DNA of 64,000 bases from Tous-C4FEB sp044356555 (GCA_044356555.1 JBIKWB010000024.1:1-64000); one strand, 5' to 3'; counted from the stretch's first letter, positions 9,049-17,658 are shown. A program made the numbers and translations. The notes: generated from the sequence alone by a model not told the origin.

Positions 9049-9320
9049 CTAGAACCGCCGCGCCAGTTCCACCTCCAGCGCCGTCACCTTCCCGCCCGCA
9101 TCGTGCGTTTTCAGCCGCACCGCGACGGTCTAATGACATTCATCCACTCCGGATGATGGTTCAGTTCCTCGGCCTCGAATCCCGCGCGCACCATAAACGC
9201 CAGCGCCGCGCGGAAATCCGCGAACTCAAAAGCCTTCGCCAGCCCATCGTGCTCCGACGCCCAGCCCGGAAGCCACGCCAGCTCCGCCACAATTGTCTTC
9301 GTCGAAAGGATTTTCTCACG
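9049..9320 (-). pseudogene. Pterin-4a-carbinolamine dehydratase, frameshifted
   Basis: Reading the minus strand from about 9320 gives ...TIVAELAWLPGWASEHDGL, AKAFEFADFRAALAF and ELNHHPEWMNV, which is the PCD/DCoH fold with its HHPEW signature. At about 9125-9134 the frame then breaks. The expected YNRV is replaced by IRPSRCG and a stop, while the next frame continues with VAVRLKTHDAGGKV and TALEVELARRF to a TAG at 9049. Seventeen bases lie where eighteen are needed, so one base is missing. No good start codon is visible in the first frame either; only weak GTG options. PCD recycles the pterin cofactor of aromatic amino acid hydroxylases. Either this is a decaying gene or the base loss is a sequencing error; the missing start favours decay. 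Confidence 0.72.
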
Positions 9321-9498
9321 GCCCCACGCCCCTCCGGCCTCATGGACCCCATCTGCCCCCTTCGACCCAATTCTCCGCCTGCAAAAAAATCACCTCAAAG
9401 AAGGACCTCGGCCAGCGCGCAGCGCCTAACCCAACCGAGTTGGAGCGGCGGCGCCCTCGTCGCCGTCAAAGGCCGGCACGCGACGCCCCCGCAGCCGT
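9321..9498. other. Non-coding stretch with small GC-rich hairpin
   Basis: No convincing gene lies between the broken PCD and the membrane protein stop. It holds a small inverted repeat, CGGCG at 9446-9450 and CGCCG at 9461-9465, in a run of GGCG/CGCC triplets that looks like an intergenic repeat, though only one copy was noticed here. Confidence 0.4.
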
Positions 9499-11172
9499 TC
9501 ACGGTGGCGGCAAGCCGTGTTTTTTGGCCAAGCGCACTTGGTCTGCGGCGGGCAGAAAACAGGTCATTGAAAAGAAAAATTTAGGGTAGGCCTTCCAGTC
9601 GAAACCGTGACTATCCTCTCGATAATATAGAAACCCCATGAGCCGCCAGTTCTGCCCGTCACCCAGTTCGAGCGCGATGTTTTCGTCCGTGACCGAGATG
9701 TAGGGATCACGGATCAGCTCCCGCAGTTCATCGTAGGAGCGCACCGCCGGCATCGCGCAGAGCAACGCCGCGACCAAGCCCAACCAACGTGGTCTTAACC
9801 GCGCCGAAACCGCCGCGAGCAGAAACACGAACGCCAGCCCGAAGATCGGCATCGCCTTCGACATCGTCGCGCGCTCGTCCCCACCGACTCGCACCAGCGC
9901 GAGAAAACACACCGCGACCATCAACGGCAGCCGCAGGTCGCGTTCGCTCTTCCAGTCGTGCCACGCCGCGCTCACGAACAAAATCACCATCACGGCAAGC
10001 GCCGCCAACCCCACCGGATTCTTCCACGGATTCTGATCCCATGGCACCATCGCCTGGTAAAACATCCACGCATACGGCGAGGGGCCGCCGAAAATTCCCA
10101 GCAGCTGGGCCAACACTTCGTCGTTCCAGACCAACCCCGTCGAACGGATGAATTCATCGCCCGAAAGCAGCCGAACCGCGACGCTCAACCACACCGCCAG
10201 CGCCAAGCTCACCGCCGTCAGCCGGCCCGGCCTCTCCCTGCCCAGCGCCCGGAAACCATGGCGCCACGCAAAAAATACGCCTCCCACCACCGCCAGCGCC
10301 CCCGCGAGTCCGAACCCGACGAGCATGAACTGCGGACTGTAAAGCCCCCCGCACAAAACCAGCATCAGCACAGTCAGCGCCAGCGCCTCGGTCCGCGCCG
10401 GCCCCGGTTCGGCCGCCATCACCGCCCCAAAGGTCAGGCCCAACAACAGTCCGACGATGCACCCCGCCGCGAAGCCCGCGATCCAGTTCAACACCGGCAA
10501 CGGATTAAACACCATGACCGCCGCCACCGTCACGGCTGCCGCCACCGCCGGCAGCCCGCTGCCAAATCCAAACGCCCCCGGCATCCGCCCGATTCCGATC
10601 GCCAGCGTCGCCATCAGCGCCACCGGCAACGCCAGATAAGCTTTAACCGCGTCGATTCCCGTGCTCGCGCCGAAACACGCCATCGCCTCAAACACCAGCG
10701 GCCGCTCCCGCGTCGCCAGCACATACCACGTCCAATTGTAGCGCATCGGGGTCGTCACCAGATCGGGCAACTGCCGCGTCGAATGGCCGTAGAGCCAGTC
10801 CGCCACCTGCACGTAGCCCCAAAGATCGGTCCCGTGGGCGCCGAACACGTAGGCCCCGTCGTAGGCGTAGCAGCGGTGCAACAGCACCATCGCCACCGCG
10901 CCCGTCACCACGAGCGTGGTCGCCGCCTCGTTCCACTGCCGACCCCGCACCACTGACCACAGCCCCGCCGCATAGAAAATCCAAAACAAGGGCCGCACCG
11001 CATTCGCCGACAGTCCCGCGATCCACGGCACACTGCACAGCACCAGAAACAGCGCCCAGCCCGCGAGCAATGCCACCAGCGGCTGCTTGGACGTCACGAG
11101 CCGCGTCCCGATGCTCCATGCACTGAGACACACCACAAATACCGCCGCCCAGATCGGTAAAACCGTGCTCAT
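9499..11172 (-). CDS. Multi-pass membrane protein, GT-C-like, function unknown
   Basis: A 557-residue protein with about a dozen hydrophobic segments beginning at residue 5, and charged loops such as YDGAYVFGAHGTDLWGYVQVADWLYGH between helices. The arrangement (acidic first loop after early helices, soluble C-terminal tail) recalls GT-C membrane glycosyltransferases, but I see no diagnostic motif. The neighbouring divergent gene at 11230 is also a large GT-C-like membrane protein with an acidic early loop, and only 57 bp separate their starts, so the two may act on the same lipid-linked sugar pathway. This link is inference. No specific family is recognised. Confidence 0.75.
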   Translation of the reverse strand: MSTVLPIWAAVFVVCLSAWSIGTRLVTSKQPLVALLAGWALFLVLCSVPWIAGLSANAVRPLFWIFYAAGLWSVVRGRQWNEAATTLVVTGAVAMVLLHRCYAYDGAYVFGAHGTDLWGYVQVADWLYGHSTRQLPDLVTTPMRYNWTWYVLATRERPLVFEAMACFGASTGIDAVKAYLALPVALMATLAIGIGRMPGAFGFGSGLPAVAAAVTVAAVMVFNPLPVLNWIAGFAAGCIVGLLLGLTFGAVMAAEPGPARTEALALTVLMLVLCGGLYSPQFMLVGFGLAGALAVVGGVFFAWRHGFRALGRERPGRLTAVSLALAVWLSVAVRLLSGDEFIRSTGLVWNDEVLAQLLGIFGGPSPYAWMFYQAMVPWDQNPWKNPVGLAALAVMVILFVSAAWHDWKSERDLRLPLMVAVCFLALVRVGGDERATMSKAMPIFGLAFVFLLAAVSARLRPRWLGLVAALLCAMPAVRSYDELRELIRDPYISVTDENIALELGDGQNWRLMGFLYYREDSHGFDWKAYPKFFFSMTCFLPAADQVRLAKKHGLPPP

Positions 11173-11229
11173 CGCCGATCACCTTTTCGCCAAAACGATC
11201 TGGCTCAAGTCATTTGCCGGCAAATTCCT

Positions 11230-12696
11230 ATGCGCGTTCAGGGCCGGCTTGCACCATCGACGCGAACCGTGCTCGGCTCTCGATTCGCAGCCGTGACCGA
11301 CTCTCCCTCCCCCGCTTCCCTCTCCGCCCTCGCCCCGACGCCGTTCACCGTCGCACCGCGCTGGGAGATTTGGGCCGTCCGCCTCCTGCTCGCGGTTTAC
11401 CTCGTGGTTCAATTCGCCTTCGTGCGGCGCGAGGGCTACGTCGGCCAGGACTTCGGCACCCACACCGGCATCATGGAAGAGATCCGCGCCAGCAACGGGG
11501 CCAAATGGTTCTCGATGGATGGGACCAACCGGCCCGGCATCTACTGGCTGGCCAGCCTCTGCAAGACTTACACCAACGACAAATACACCTACGAACTCCA
11601 CTCGCAGATCTGGATCGTGCTCGGCGCCCTCGCGCTGCTTTTGTTCCACCGGGCGCTGCTCACCACCGTCCGCGCGCCCGAGCTCCGGGTCGCCGCGATG
11701 GCCATCATCGCCCTACTGCCGGCGCACTTGATCGCCGGCGTGGTCTATGCGGGCGACATCGCCGTCATGCTCCCATTTACCGTCGCCGCGTGGGCGTTGA
11801 CCCGGAGCTTGTCCACCACCGAGCGCGGAACCGCCCTGCGCTACGCCGCCTACGCCGGACTCAGTTTGTCGGTCGGAAATTTTCTCAAGGTCAGCTTCCT
11901 GATGCTTCCGGTCGCCGCACTGGTGGCGATCGTCCTCGTCTGGCGCTGGGACCGCATCCGCGCCGCCCAAGCCGGTCTTACGACCTTGCTGGCGGTGGTC
12001 GTGCCGTTGCTGGTCGGCGGCGCCCTCCATCAACGCAACCAACGCGAACTCGCCCAAGCCGAAGAGCGCCACGCGTTCTGGTGGGATGGCAACGGTGAGA
12101 TGAGTTGGCGCAGTCTGCTTTGGTTCCGTCCCGCCGACCGCGCCGTGCTCAATGCGCCGATTTATTGGGACCAAAACCCCGAAAACCAACTCGTACTCGT
12201 TCAGCCCGGCGTCCACAGCTACCCGGCGCTGCTGCATCTCGGCGTGTTCACCGATGTGCTGAACTACGCACCGAAAGGCGGCTATCCTGCGGCGACCCCG
12301 CGCCCCGAGCCGCAACGCTCCTACGCGATCCTCTCCGTGCGTGGCGGGATGATCTGGAGCGTCCTCGCGGTGGTCTCGGCATTTTCGCTCGCCGCGCTCT
12401 TGCTCGCGGCCCTCATCCGGCCTTCGCTCGCACCCACCACCGGTCTCGCCGTCTTCGCTCTGCATGGCGCGGTATGGTTCCTGCCGATCATGCTGATTCT
12501 GCCCTATCTGCGCAGCGCCTACACGTGGGGCTACTGGCTCTCGCGTCTCGTGGTGCCGGGTCTTTGGGCCGCGGGCTTTGCCAGCGCTTGGTTGCTTGAC
12601 CGCGTCTTGCCGGCCCGCACCCGTTGGTGGTTCCGGGGTGTGCTCGCCGTCGCCTTGCTCCAAGCCTATTGGCAATTTCGCAGCCTCTGGTTCTAG
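11230..12696 (+). CDS. Multi-pass membrane protein, glycosyltransferase-like
   Basis: Up to 488 residues; the first 40 are low-complexity, so the true start may be the GTG near 11293. About ten hydrophobic segments follow from WAVRLLLAVYLVVQFAFV. The first extracytoplasmic loop has an acidic pair region (GYVGQDFGTHTGIMEEIR) as in GT39-type enzymes that take polyprenyl-phosphate sugars, and a long loop near the middle carries WWDGNGEMSWRSLLWF. The gene diverges from the similar-sized membrane protein at 9499-11172. A role in transferring sugars to a lipid or protein is plausible but unproven. Confidence 0.72.
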   Translation: MRVQGRLAPSTRTVLGSRFAAVTDSPSPASLSALAPTPFTVAPRWEIWAVRLLLAVYLVVQFAFVRREGYVGQDFGTHTGIMEEIRASNGAKWFSMDGTNRPGIYWLASLCKTYTNDKYTYELHSQIWIVLGALALLLFHRALLTTVRAPELRVAAMAIIALLPAHLIAGVVYAGDIAVMLPFTVAAWALTRSLSTTERGTALRYAAYAGLSLSVGNFLKVSFLMLPVAALVAIVLVWRWDRIRAAQAGLTTLLAVVVPLLVGGALHQRNQRELAQAEERHAFWWDGNGEMSWRSLLWFRPADRAVLNAPIYWDQNPENQLVLVQPGVHSYPALLHLGVFTDVLNYAPKGGYPAATPRPEPQRSYAILSVRGGMIWSVLAVVSAFSLAALLLAALIRPSLAPTTGLAVFALHGAVWFLPIMLILPYLRSAYTWGYWLSRLVVPGLWAAGFASAWLLDRVLPARTRWWFRGVLAVALLQAYWQFRSLWF

Positions 12697-12785
12697 CGGC
12701 CGAGTCTGCGCCGAATTCCGCTTGCCGCCAACCGCCGGCACTGCCCGGCTTTCTTCTTTCCCTCCCGCTCAACTACCGCCCCACC

Positions 12786-13304
12786 ATGTCCCGCAATCCC
12801 TACGCCGACGATATCATCATCTCCTGGGTAGAGCTTCACCGCGATGCCCGCTATCTCTCCGAAATGCTCCACGGTATCGGCTCGTGGAAAGGCATCATCG
12901 CGATCACCCGAGGCGGCCTCGTTCCCGCCGCTCTCGTGGCCCGCGAGCTCGAGATTCGCCTCATCGACACCATCTGCGTCACCAGCTACGGGACCAGCGA
13001 GGGCAACACCGCCGCTCAGGTCCAAGGGAGCATCAACGTCCTCAAAGGCGTGCCCGGCGACGGCGAGGGCTACTTGCTCATCGACGACCTCGTCGATACC
13101 GGCAAGACCGCCAAAGTCGTCCGCCAACTTTTGCCCAAAGCCTACTTCGCCACCCTCTACGCCAAACCTTCCGGTCGACCCATCGTCGATACCTGCGTGA
13201 AGGAATTTAAGCAAAACAAGTGGATCCATTTCCCGTGGGACATCGAATACAAGTTCGCCACCCCCATCAAACACGGCGGTCGCGCCACGGGCGCCGATCA
13301 CTGA
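12786..13304 (+). CDS. gpt: Xanthine-guanine phosphoribosyltransferase
   Basis: A 172-residue protein close to E. coli Gpt along its whole length: WKGIIAITRGGLVPAALVAREL near residue 34, the PRPP-binding loop LLIDDLVDTGKTA at 97-109, YAKPSGRPIVDT, and WIHFPWDIEYKFA near the end. It salvages guanine and xanthine (and hypoxanthine) to the nucleoside monophosphates with PRPP in the cytoplasm. The ATG at 12786 is chosen because the match to Gpt begins there; upstream sequence in frame is low-complexity. A strong terminator follows at 13329, so it may be a single-gene unit. Confidence 0.95.
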   Translation: MSRNPYADDIIISWVELHRDARYLSEMLHGIGSWKGIIAITRGGLVPAALVARELEIRLIDTICVTSYGTSEGNTAAQVQGSINVLKGVPGDGEGYLLIDDLVDTGKTAKVVRQLLPKAYFATLYAKPSGRPIVDTCVKEFKQNKWIHFPWDIEYKFATPIKHGGRATGADH

Positions 13305-13328
13305 GTTTTCGCCAATCCCGGCTGATAA

Positions 13329-13355
13329 AGCCCGATGACCTCATCGGGCTTTTTT
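13329..13355 (+). terminator. Rho-independent terminator after gpt
   Basis: A perfect 10-bp stem (AGCCCGATGA with TCATCGGGCT) and a 2-base loop run into a T tract at 13350-13355, 25 bp after the gpt stop. Confidence 0.9.
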
Positions 13356-13377
13356 GCGCCCGCTCCCGGCGCCAAAG

Positions 13378-14490
13378 TCACCCGCTCACGTAAGGCTCAA
13401 CGGGCCTGAAACCCTGCAGCGCGCACGCCGCGTCGCGGTCCGCCTGAGCGTTGAACAAATAAACCGCGTAGCCGCCAAAGCCGCCGCCGCAGTATTTCCA
13501 AGCCACCGGCCGGCACGCCGCCAGCTCCGCATTCCCCGCTGCCGCGGGGTCGCCCGCCAGCGGGTCCATGGCCTCGGCGCGTTGCACCGCATACGACTGC
13601 CGCACCGCGTCGGCCAGCCCGCCAAAATCGTTGGCCCAGACCGCATCGCGCGCGGTCCGGCCCGCGCGCTCGATCGCGCCGTAGTCGCGGGTCTGGTTCA
13701 CCACGCCCGGCGTGCTGTGCTGCGTCCCCGTCCAGTAGAGCGCCAGCCGCCCACGCAGGAGCGAACCGTCGGTTTTCACTTCCAAGTCCGGGCGCGGTCC
13801 GCTCCGCCACACGCACAAACCCGTCTCGCTGATCACCGCCGGATCTTGCCAACCCACCCCAAGATCAAGTTCGGAGCCCACGCCGTCCTTGCCGTTGATC
13901 AACGCCCAGGCGCCGCTCCCACCGAGCCCGGCGTTTTGAAAATACGGCCACTCGCGCAACGACACCGTGGGCGAAATCGCCGCGTTCACGATAAACCCGC
14001 CCGCCCGCGCGAATCGCGGCACATCGAGCCATCCCCCGGCGAAATCCACCCGCAGCGGCGCCACCTGCGGCGCCCGGATCCAGCGCACGATCTCGGTCGT
14101 CGAAATGGGCGGAAACTCCGGCGGGGTTTTCGCCATCACCACATACTTCGCGCCTACTTCCGCGCATAACGCCCGCTTCAAGTCCGCCCATTTGTCATCC
14201 TCCGTGACGGCCAAAATGTCCGGCCGCAGCCGCAGAAAATGCTCCCTGAAATCAATGCCCTCATCGAGCCCCTGCCCCACCACCACTTCGTCCACCATCT
14301 TCAAACTCGCGATCAGCGCCCGCTTGTGTTCGTCCGGCAACGAGCTCTTCCGCTGCTTGTGAAACCACAACACCTCGGCGGAAGCGAAGCACACGGTCAG
14401 GTGGTCGCCCAGCGCCCTCGCCTCGCGGAAAAACTGCACATGCCCAGCATGGACGATATCGTAGCAACCGGAGACAAAGACGCGTAGCAT
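13378..14490 (-). CDS. Nucleotidyltransferase-GHMP kinase fusion protein
   Basis: A 370-residue two-domain protein. Residues 1-140 are an RfaE2/TagD-like nucleotidyltransferase: VSGCYDIVHAGHVQF holds the HxGH motif (14-17), and ISTTEIV at 129-135 is the second nucleotide site. Residues 145-370 read as a compact GHMP kinase: LRVDFAGGWLDVPRF at 146-160, the glycine-rich ATP loop GLGGSGAWA at 188-196, and KYCGGGFGGYAVYLF at 332-346. At about 228 residues the kinase part is shorter than the usual 300 or more. The pairing suggests one enzyme that phosphorylates a sugar and then activates it to an NDP-sugar, as HldE or Fkp do with other folds. Substrate unknown; heptose or a fucose-like sugar is a guess. 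The ATG at 14490 is chosen; upstream in-frame sequence to 14685 lies outside the conserved domain. Confidence 0.82.
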   Translation of the reverse strand: MLRVFVSGCYDIVHAGHVQFFREARALGDHLTVCFASAEVLWFHKQRKSSLPDEHKRALIASLKMVDEVVVGQGLDEGIDFREHFLRLRPDILAVTEDDKWADLKRALCAEVGAKYVVMAKTPPEFPPISTTEIVRWIRAPQVAPLRVDFAGGWLDVPRFARAGGFIVNAAISPTVSLREWPYFQNAGLGGSGAWALINGKDGVGSELDLGVGWQDPAVISETGLCVWRSGPRPDLEVKTDGSLLRGRLALYWTGTQHSTPGVVNQTRDYGAIERAGRTARDAVWANDFGGLADAVRQSYAVQRAEAMDPLAGDPAAAGNAELAACRPVAWKYCGGGFGGYAVYLFNAQADRDAACALQGFRPVEPYVSG

Positions 14491-14603
14491 AGAATCCGCG
14501 TTATGCTGGCCCCGCCCCCGGAGGCGCAATTTTATTTGCGACCCGTGCCGCGTCCGCCGTCTCTCCCTGTTAACCGTTCGAATTTTTCCGCGCACTTCCC
14601 CAA

Positions 14604-15845
14604 ATGACCTTCGCCGACTGGCAAGCCCTCGATCCCACTCCCGCCGCCCGCGAGTTCCTTCGCCGCGCCACCACCGTGCTATCACCCGCGCAACAACGCG
14701 CCGTCTTTGCCCACCTGCCCACCGAGGCCGAGCTCATCACGCACTTCGCCACGGCCCCCGCCGGCGCTTCGCTGGCCGGCGTGCCTTACCTCGCCAAAGA
14801 TCTCTTCGACGTCGCCGGCTTCTCCACGTTTGCCGGTTCCACGTTTCTCCCCGAAGTACGCCCCGAGCCCACCGTCGACTCGACGCTTATCACCGCCGTC
14901 AACGCCGCCGGTGCCGTCCTCGCCGGGAAAACCCACCTCCACGAATTCGCCTACGGCATCACGGGTGAGAACCCGCACTACGGAGACTGCGAACACCCTC
15001 GCCACCCCGGTCGCACCACCGGCGGTTCCAGCAGCGGTTCCGCGGCCGCCGTGGCCGCCGGCATCGTGCCCTTCGCTCTCGCCACCGACACCGGCGGCTC
15101 CGTCCGCGTCCCCGCCGCCTTCTGTGGTCTTTTCGGCTACCGCGGACGGCCCCGCGATGCGTGGATCGCCGACGCCTTTCCTCTTTCGCCCACCTTCGAC
15201 ACCGCCGGCTGGTTCACCGGCACCGCCGCCGATATGCGCACCGCCCTCGCCGCGCTGGTCGGCCTCGGCCGCAGCGAACGCACCCCGCGCGGTTGCTATC
15301 TTGAAATTCCCGGCCTCTCGCCCGAGGTCGCCGCCGCCTGCCGCGCGGCCGCGACCAAACTCGCCCCGCCCGCCGATCACGCGACCCGCACCGAACTGCT
15401 CCGCCGCTTCGCCGGCGCCCTCGACGCCTACAACATCATTGTCGCTCTTGAGTCATCCGCGATCCACGCCCCGTGGTCCGCCGAGTATAAAGACCGCTAC
15501 GATCCCGCGGTCTGGGCCCGCCTCAATCGAGTCCACGAGTTCACGCCCGCCCAAGTCGCCTCGGCTGACGCCACGCTCGCCGCCGTCCGGCTCGTCTGGA
15601 CGAGCTATTTCCTCACCTTCGACTTCTTGATTCTGCCCGCCGTGCACCGCCCCGCGCTCACGAAAGCCGACTGCACGCCCCCCCAACGCAGCCGTCTGCT
15701 CTCGCTCACTGCGCCGGCCTCCCTCGGCGGCCTCCCCGTGCTCACCGTGCCCGTAGCCCTCGCCGACGGCCTCACCGCCGGCCTCCAGATCGTGGTCAAC
15801 AACCCCCAAAGCCCCGTCCTGCCCTGGGCCCTCGCACAGTTCTAA
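14604..15845 (+). CDS. Amidase signature family protein
   Basis: A 413-residue protein of the amidase signature family. The catalytic lysine is in PYLAKDLFD (about K65), the Gly/Ser block GGSSSGSAAAVAAG begins at 140, and the nucleophile serine is in DTGGSVRVPAAFCGLFGYR (about S166). Family members hydrolyse carboxamides; the group includes GatA, but GatA is longer (about 480) and is part of GatCAB, and no gatB or gatC is adjacent. The gene is divergent from the nucleotidyltransferase-kinase fusion across a 113-bp gap. Substrate unknown. Confidence 0.88.
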   Translation: MTFADWQALDPTPAAREFLRRATTVLSPAQQRAVFAHLPTEAELITHFATAPAGASLAGVPYLAKDLFDVAGFSTFAGSTFLPEVRPEPTVDSTLITAVNAAGAVLAGKTHLHEFAYGITGENPHYGDCEHPRHPGRTTGGSSSGSAAAVAAGIVPFALATDTGGSVRVPAAFCGLFGYRGRPRDAWIADAFPLSPTFDTAGWFTGTAADMRTALAALVGLGRSERTPRGCYLEIPGLSPEVAAACRAAATKLAPPADHATRTELLRRFAGALDAYNIIVALESSAIHAPWSAEYKDRYDPAVWARLNRVHEFTPAQVASADATLAAVRLVWTSYFLTFDFLILPAVHRPALTKADCTPPQRSRLLSLTAPASLGGLPVLTVPVALADGLTAGLQIVVNNPQSPVLPWALAQF

Positions 15846-15900
15846 ACCGCCCCGCCACCGTCACCGCGTTAGCAGATCAAACCGCTCCGCTAGAAAATAA

Positions 15901-15918
15901 TGTCACATAATGGTGACA
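15901..15918. promoter_or_regulatory. Palindrome upstream of ThiZXY-like ABC operon
   Basis: TGTCAC at 15901-15906 and GTGACA at 15913-15918 form a perfect 6-bp inverted repeat with spacer ATAATG, about 100 bp upstream of the ABC ATPase start. It overlaps an AT-rich patch that could be a promoter. A regulator-binding site is likely; no regulator gene is adjacent. Confidence 0.45.
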
Positions 15919-16015
15919 CTTTTTCCGGGCGTTTTCCCATCCGTTTGCGGCCCCGCTCCGATTCGTTTTTCACCTCGCGCTGGCTTTCCCGATTTCTTCG
16001 TGTCTCGTAAAGTCT

Positions 16016-16828
16016 GTGTCCTCCACCGCCAGCTCATCCGCCAAAAACGTCCCGCCTGCCGTTGAATTCCGCGCAGTCGAAAAACGCTATGGCAGCGGCC
16101 CGGTCATCCTCGACGCCTTCAGTCTCACTGCCGCACCGGGCGATTTTATCGCCCTGATCGGCCCCAGCGGTTGCGGCAAATCGACCCTGCTCAAACTCAT
16201 CGCCGGCCTCAGCCCCGTCACGGCCGGCGCCCTGCTCCTCGGCGGCCGCACCGCCACACCCGAACGCGCCCCGACCGGCGACGAACTCGCTTACGTCTTT
16301 CAAGAACCCACTCTGCTGCCGTGGCTCACCGTCGCCGCCAACGTCGCCCTTCCGCTCGAGCTCCGCGCCACGCCGCCCGATCGCCGCGCCGAACTCGTGC
16401 GCACCGCTCTCACCCTCGTCGGCCTCGAACCGCGCGCCGCCTATTATCCGCGCCAACTTTCCGGCGGGCAAAAAATGCGCGTCTCCATCGCCCGAGCCCT
16501 CGTGCTTTCTCCGCAGCTTCTCTTGCTCGACGAGCCGTTCGGCGCCCTCGACGAAATGACCCGGGACCGCCTCAACGAGGAACTTCTCGCCATCCGCGAG
16601 CGCCAGAGCTGGACCGCTTTTTTTGTGACCCATTCGGTCGCCGAGGCCGTGTTTCTGTCGAACCGCATCGTCGTGATGTCCGCCAACCCGGGCCGGCTTC
16701 ACCGCGAGATCCGCGTCGATTTGCCCTATCCGCGCACGCCCGCCACGCGCCGCGATCCCGCCTACCACGCGCTGGTGGACGAGGCTTCTCAACTCCTCCG
16801 CTCGGTCGAGGACACCGTCGCCACCTGA
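16016..16828 (+). CDS. ABC transporter ATP-binding protein (ThiZ/SsuB type)
   Basis: A 270-residue ATPase: Walker A GPSGCGKST at 49-57, Q-loop FQEPTLLPWLT near 95, signature LSGGQKMR at 148-155, Walker B LLLLDEP at 168-174, and the switch histidine in FVTHSVAEA. It belongs to the nitrate/sulfonate/taurine and thiamine-precursor group. It is followed by a matching permease (13 bp gap) and an NMT1/THI5-like binding protein, so the trio forms one importer. GTG at 16016 is the listed start; the conserved part begins at about residue 16 (VEFRAVEKRYG), so a later start is possible. Confidence 0.92.
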   Translation: MSSTASSSAKNVPPAVEFRAVEKRYGSGPVILDAFSLTAAPGDFIALIGPSGCGKSTLLKLIAGLSPVTAGALLLGGRTATPERAPTGDELAYVFQEPTLLPWLTVAANVALPLELRATPPDRRAELVRTALTLVGLEPRAAYYPRQLSGGQKMRVSIARALVLSPQLLLLDEPFGALDEMTRDRLNEELLAIRERQSWTAFFVTHSVAEAVFLSNRIVVMSANPGRLHREIRVDLPYPRTPATRRDPAYHALVDEASQLLRSVEDTVAT

Positions 16829-16841
16829 GCTCCCACCGCCG

Positions 16842-17636
16842 ATGCCGCCCCGTCGTTTCCTCACCATTCTGCTCCCGGCCTTCGCCGGTGCGCTCTTCGT
16901 CGCGATCTGGATCTTCGTCCGTGCGTCGCTCTCCGACGATTTCCGTTTCCTGCTTCCCGCGCCCACCGAGGTCCTTGCCGCCTTCCGCGACCATGGCGAC
17001 GAGCTCTGGCGCGCCACCCTCAACACCGCCGCCGGCGCCACCCTCGGATTTCTCGCCGCCGTCGTGGTCAGCTTTTTGCTTTCACTGCTGCTCTCCCTTT
17101 CGCCGCTCGTGCGGGTGACTTTTTATCCCTACCTCATGCTCCTGCAGATGACGCCGATCATCGTTTTTGCGCCCATCCTCGTGCTTTGGGTCGGCGCCGG
17201 CCTGAAGAGCGTCACGATCATCACGTTCCTCATCTGCTTTTTCCCGCTCGCGGTGAACACGACCCAGGGTCTCGTCTCCACCGACCGCAATCTCGTCGAG
17301 CTCTTCCAACTTTACCGAGCCACCAAGTTCCAGGAAATCCGACGGCTCCGCATCCCGGCCGCACTGCCGTATTTTTTTACCGGTCTGCGCATCGCCGCGA
17401 CGCTTGCACCCATCGGTGCCCTCGTCGGCGACTACACCGCCGGCAGCTCCGCCGGCGACGGCGGAGGCCTCGGTTTCCAAACGATCATCTACAGCAGCCA
17501 GGCGAAATATCCCGCGCTCTTCGCCACCGCCGCGGTGTGTTGCGCGCTCGGCTTTATCTTTGTCGCCGGTGTGCTTTCGCTCAGTTGGCTCTCCCTCCGC
17601 AAATGGCATGACTCCTACGACCGCGCCGATACCTGA
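16842..17636 (+). CDS. ABC transporter permease (ThiX/SsuC type)
   Basis: A 264-residue membrane protein with about six helices. It carries the BPD_transp_1 cytoplasmic signature: the loop from LVELFQLYRATKFQEIRRLRIPAALPYF is the EAA-type coupling motif for the ATPase. It matches the nitrate/sulfonate/thiamine-precursor importer permeases. The ATPase gene ends 13 bp upstream and the substrate-binding gene starts 22 bp downstream, so translation and transcription are likely coupled. The start ATG at 16842 is followed at once by a basic residue pair and the first helix. Confidence 0.9.
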   Translation: MPPRRFLTILLPAFAGALFVAIWIFVRASLSDDFRFLLPAPTEVLAAFRDHGDELWRATLNTAAGATLGFLAAVVVSFLLSLLLSLSPLVRVTFYPYLMLLQMTPIIVFAPILVLWVGAGLKSVTIITFLICFFPLAVNTTQGLVSTDRNLVELFQLYRATKFQEIRRLRIPAALPYFFTGLRIAATLAPIGALVGDYTAGSSAGDGGGLGFQTIIYSSQAKYPALFATAAVCCALGFIFVAGVLSLSWLSLRKWHDSYDRADT

Positions 17637-17658
17637 ACCGCCCGTAATTTTCCCGCTC

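Noticed and set aside
8919..9584. 221-residue plus-strand frame over the broken PCD
   Set aside because: The opposite strand holds recognisable PCD sequence, and this frame is a Pro/Arg-rich low-complexity shadow.
14682..15380. 232-residue minus-strand frame opposite the amidase
   Set aside because: Shadow of the amidase; glycine-rich, no motif, no start context.
15846..16015. A TPP riboswitch upstream of the ThiZXY-like operon
   Set aside because: The expected CTGAGA and ACCTGATCTGGATAATGCC-type boxes are not present; only the palindrome at 15901 stands out.
17404..17658. N-terminal extension of the ThiY-like protein
   Set aside because: It would overlap the end of the permease gene and replace a clean signal peptide at 17659.
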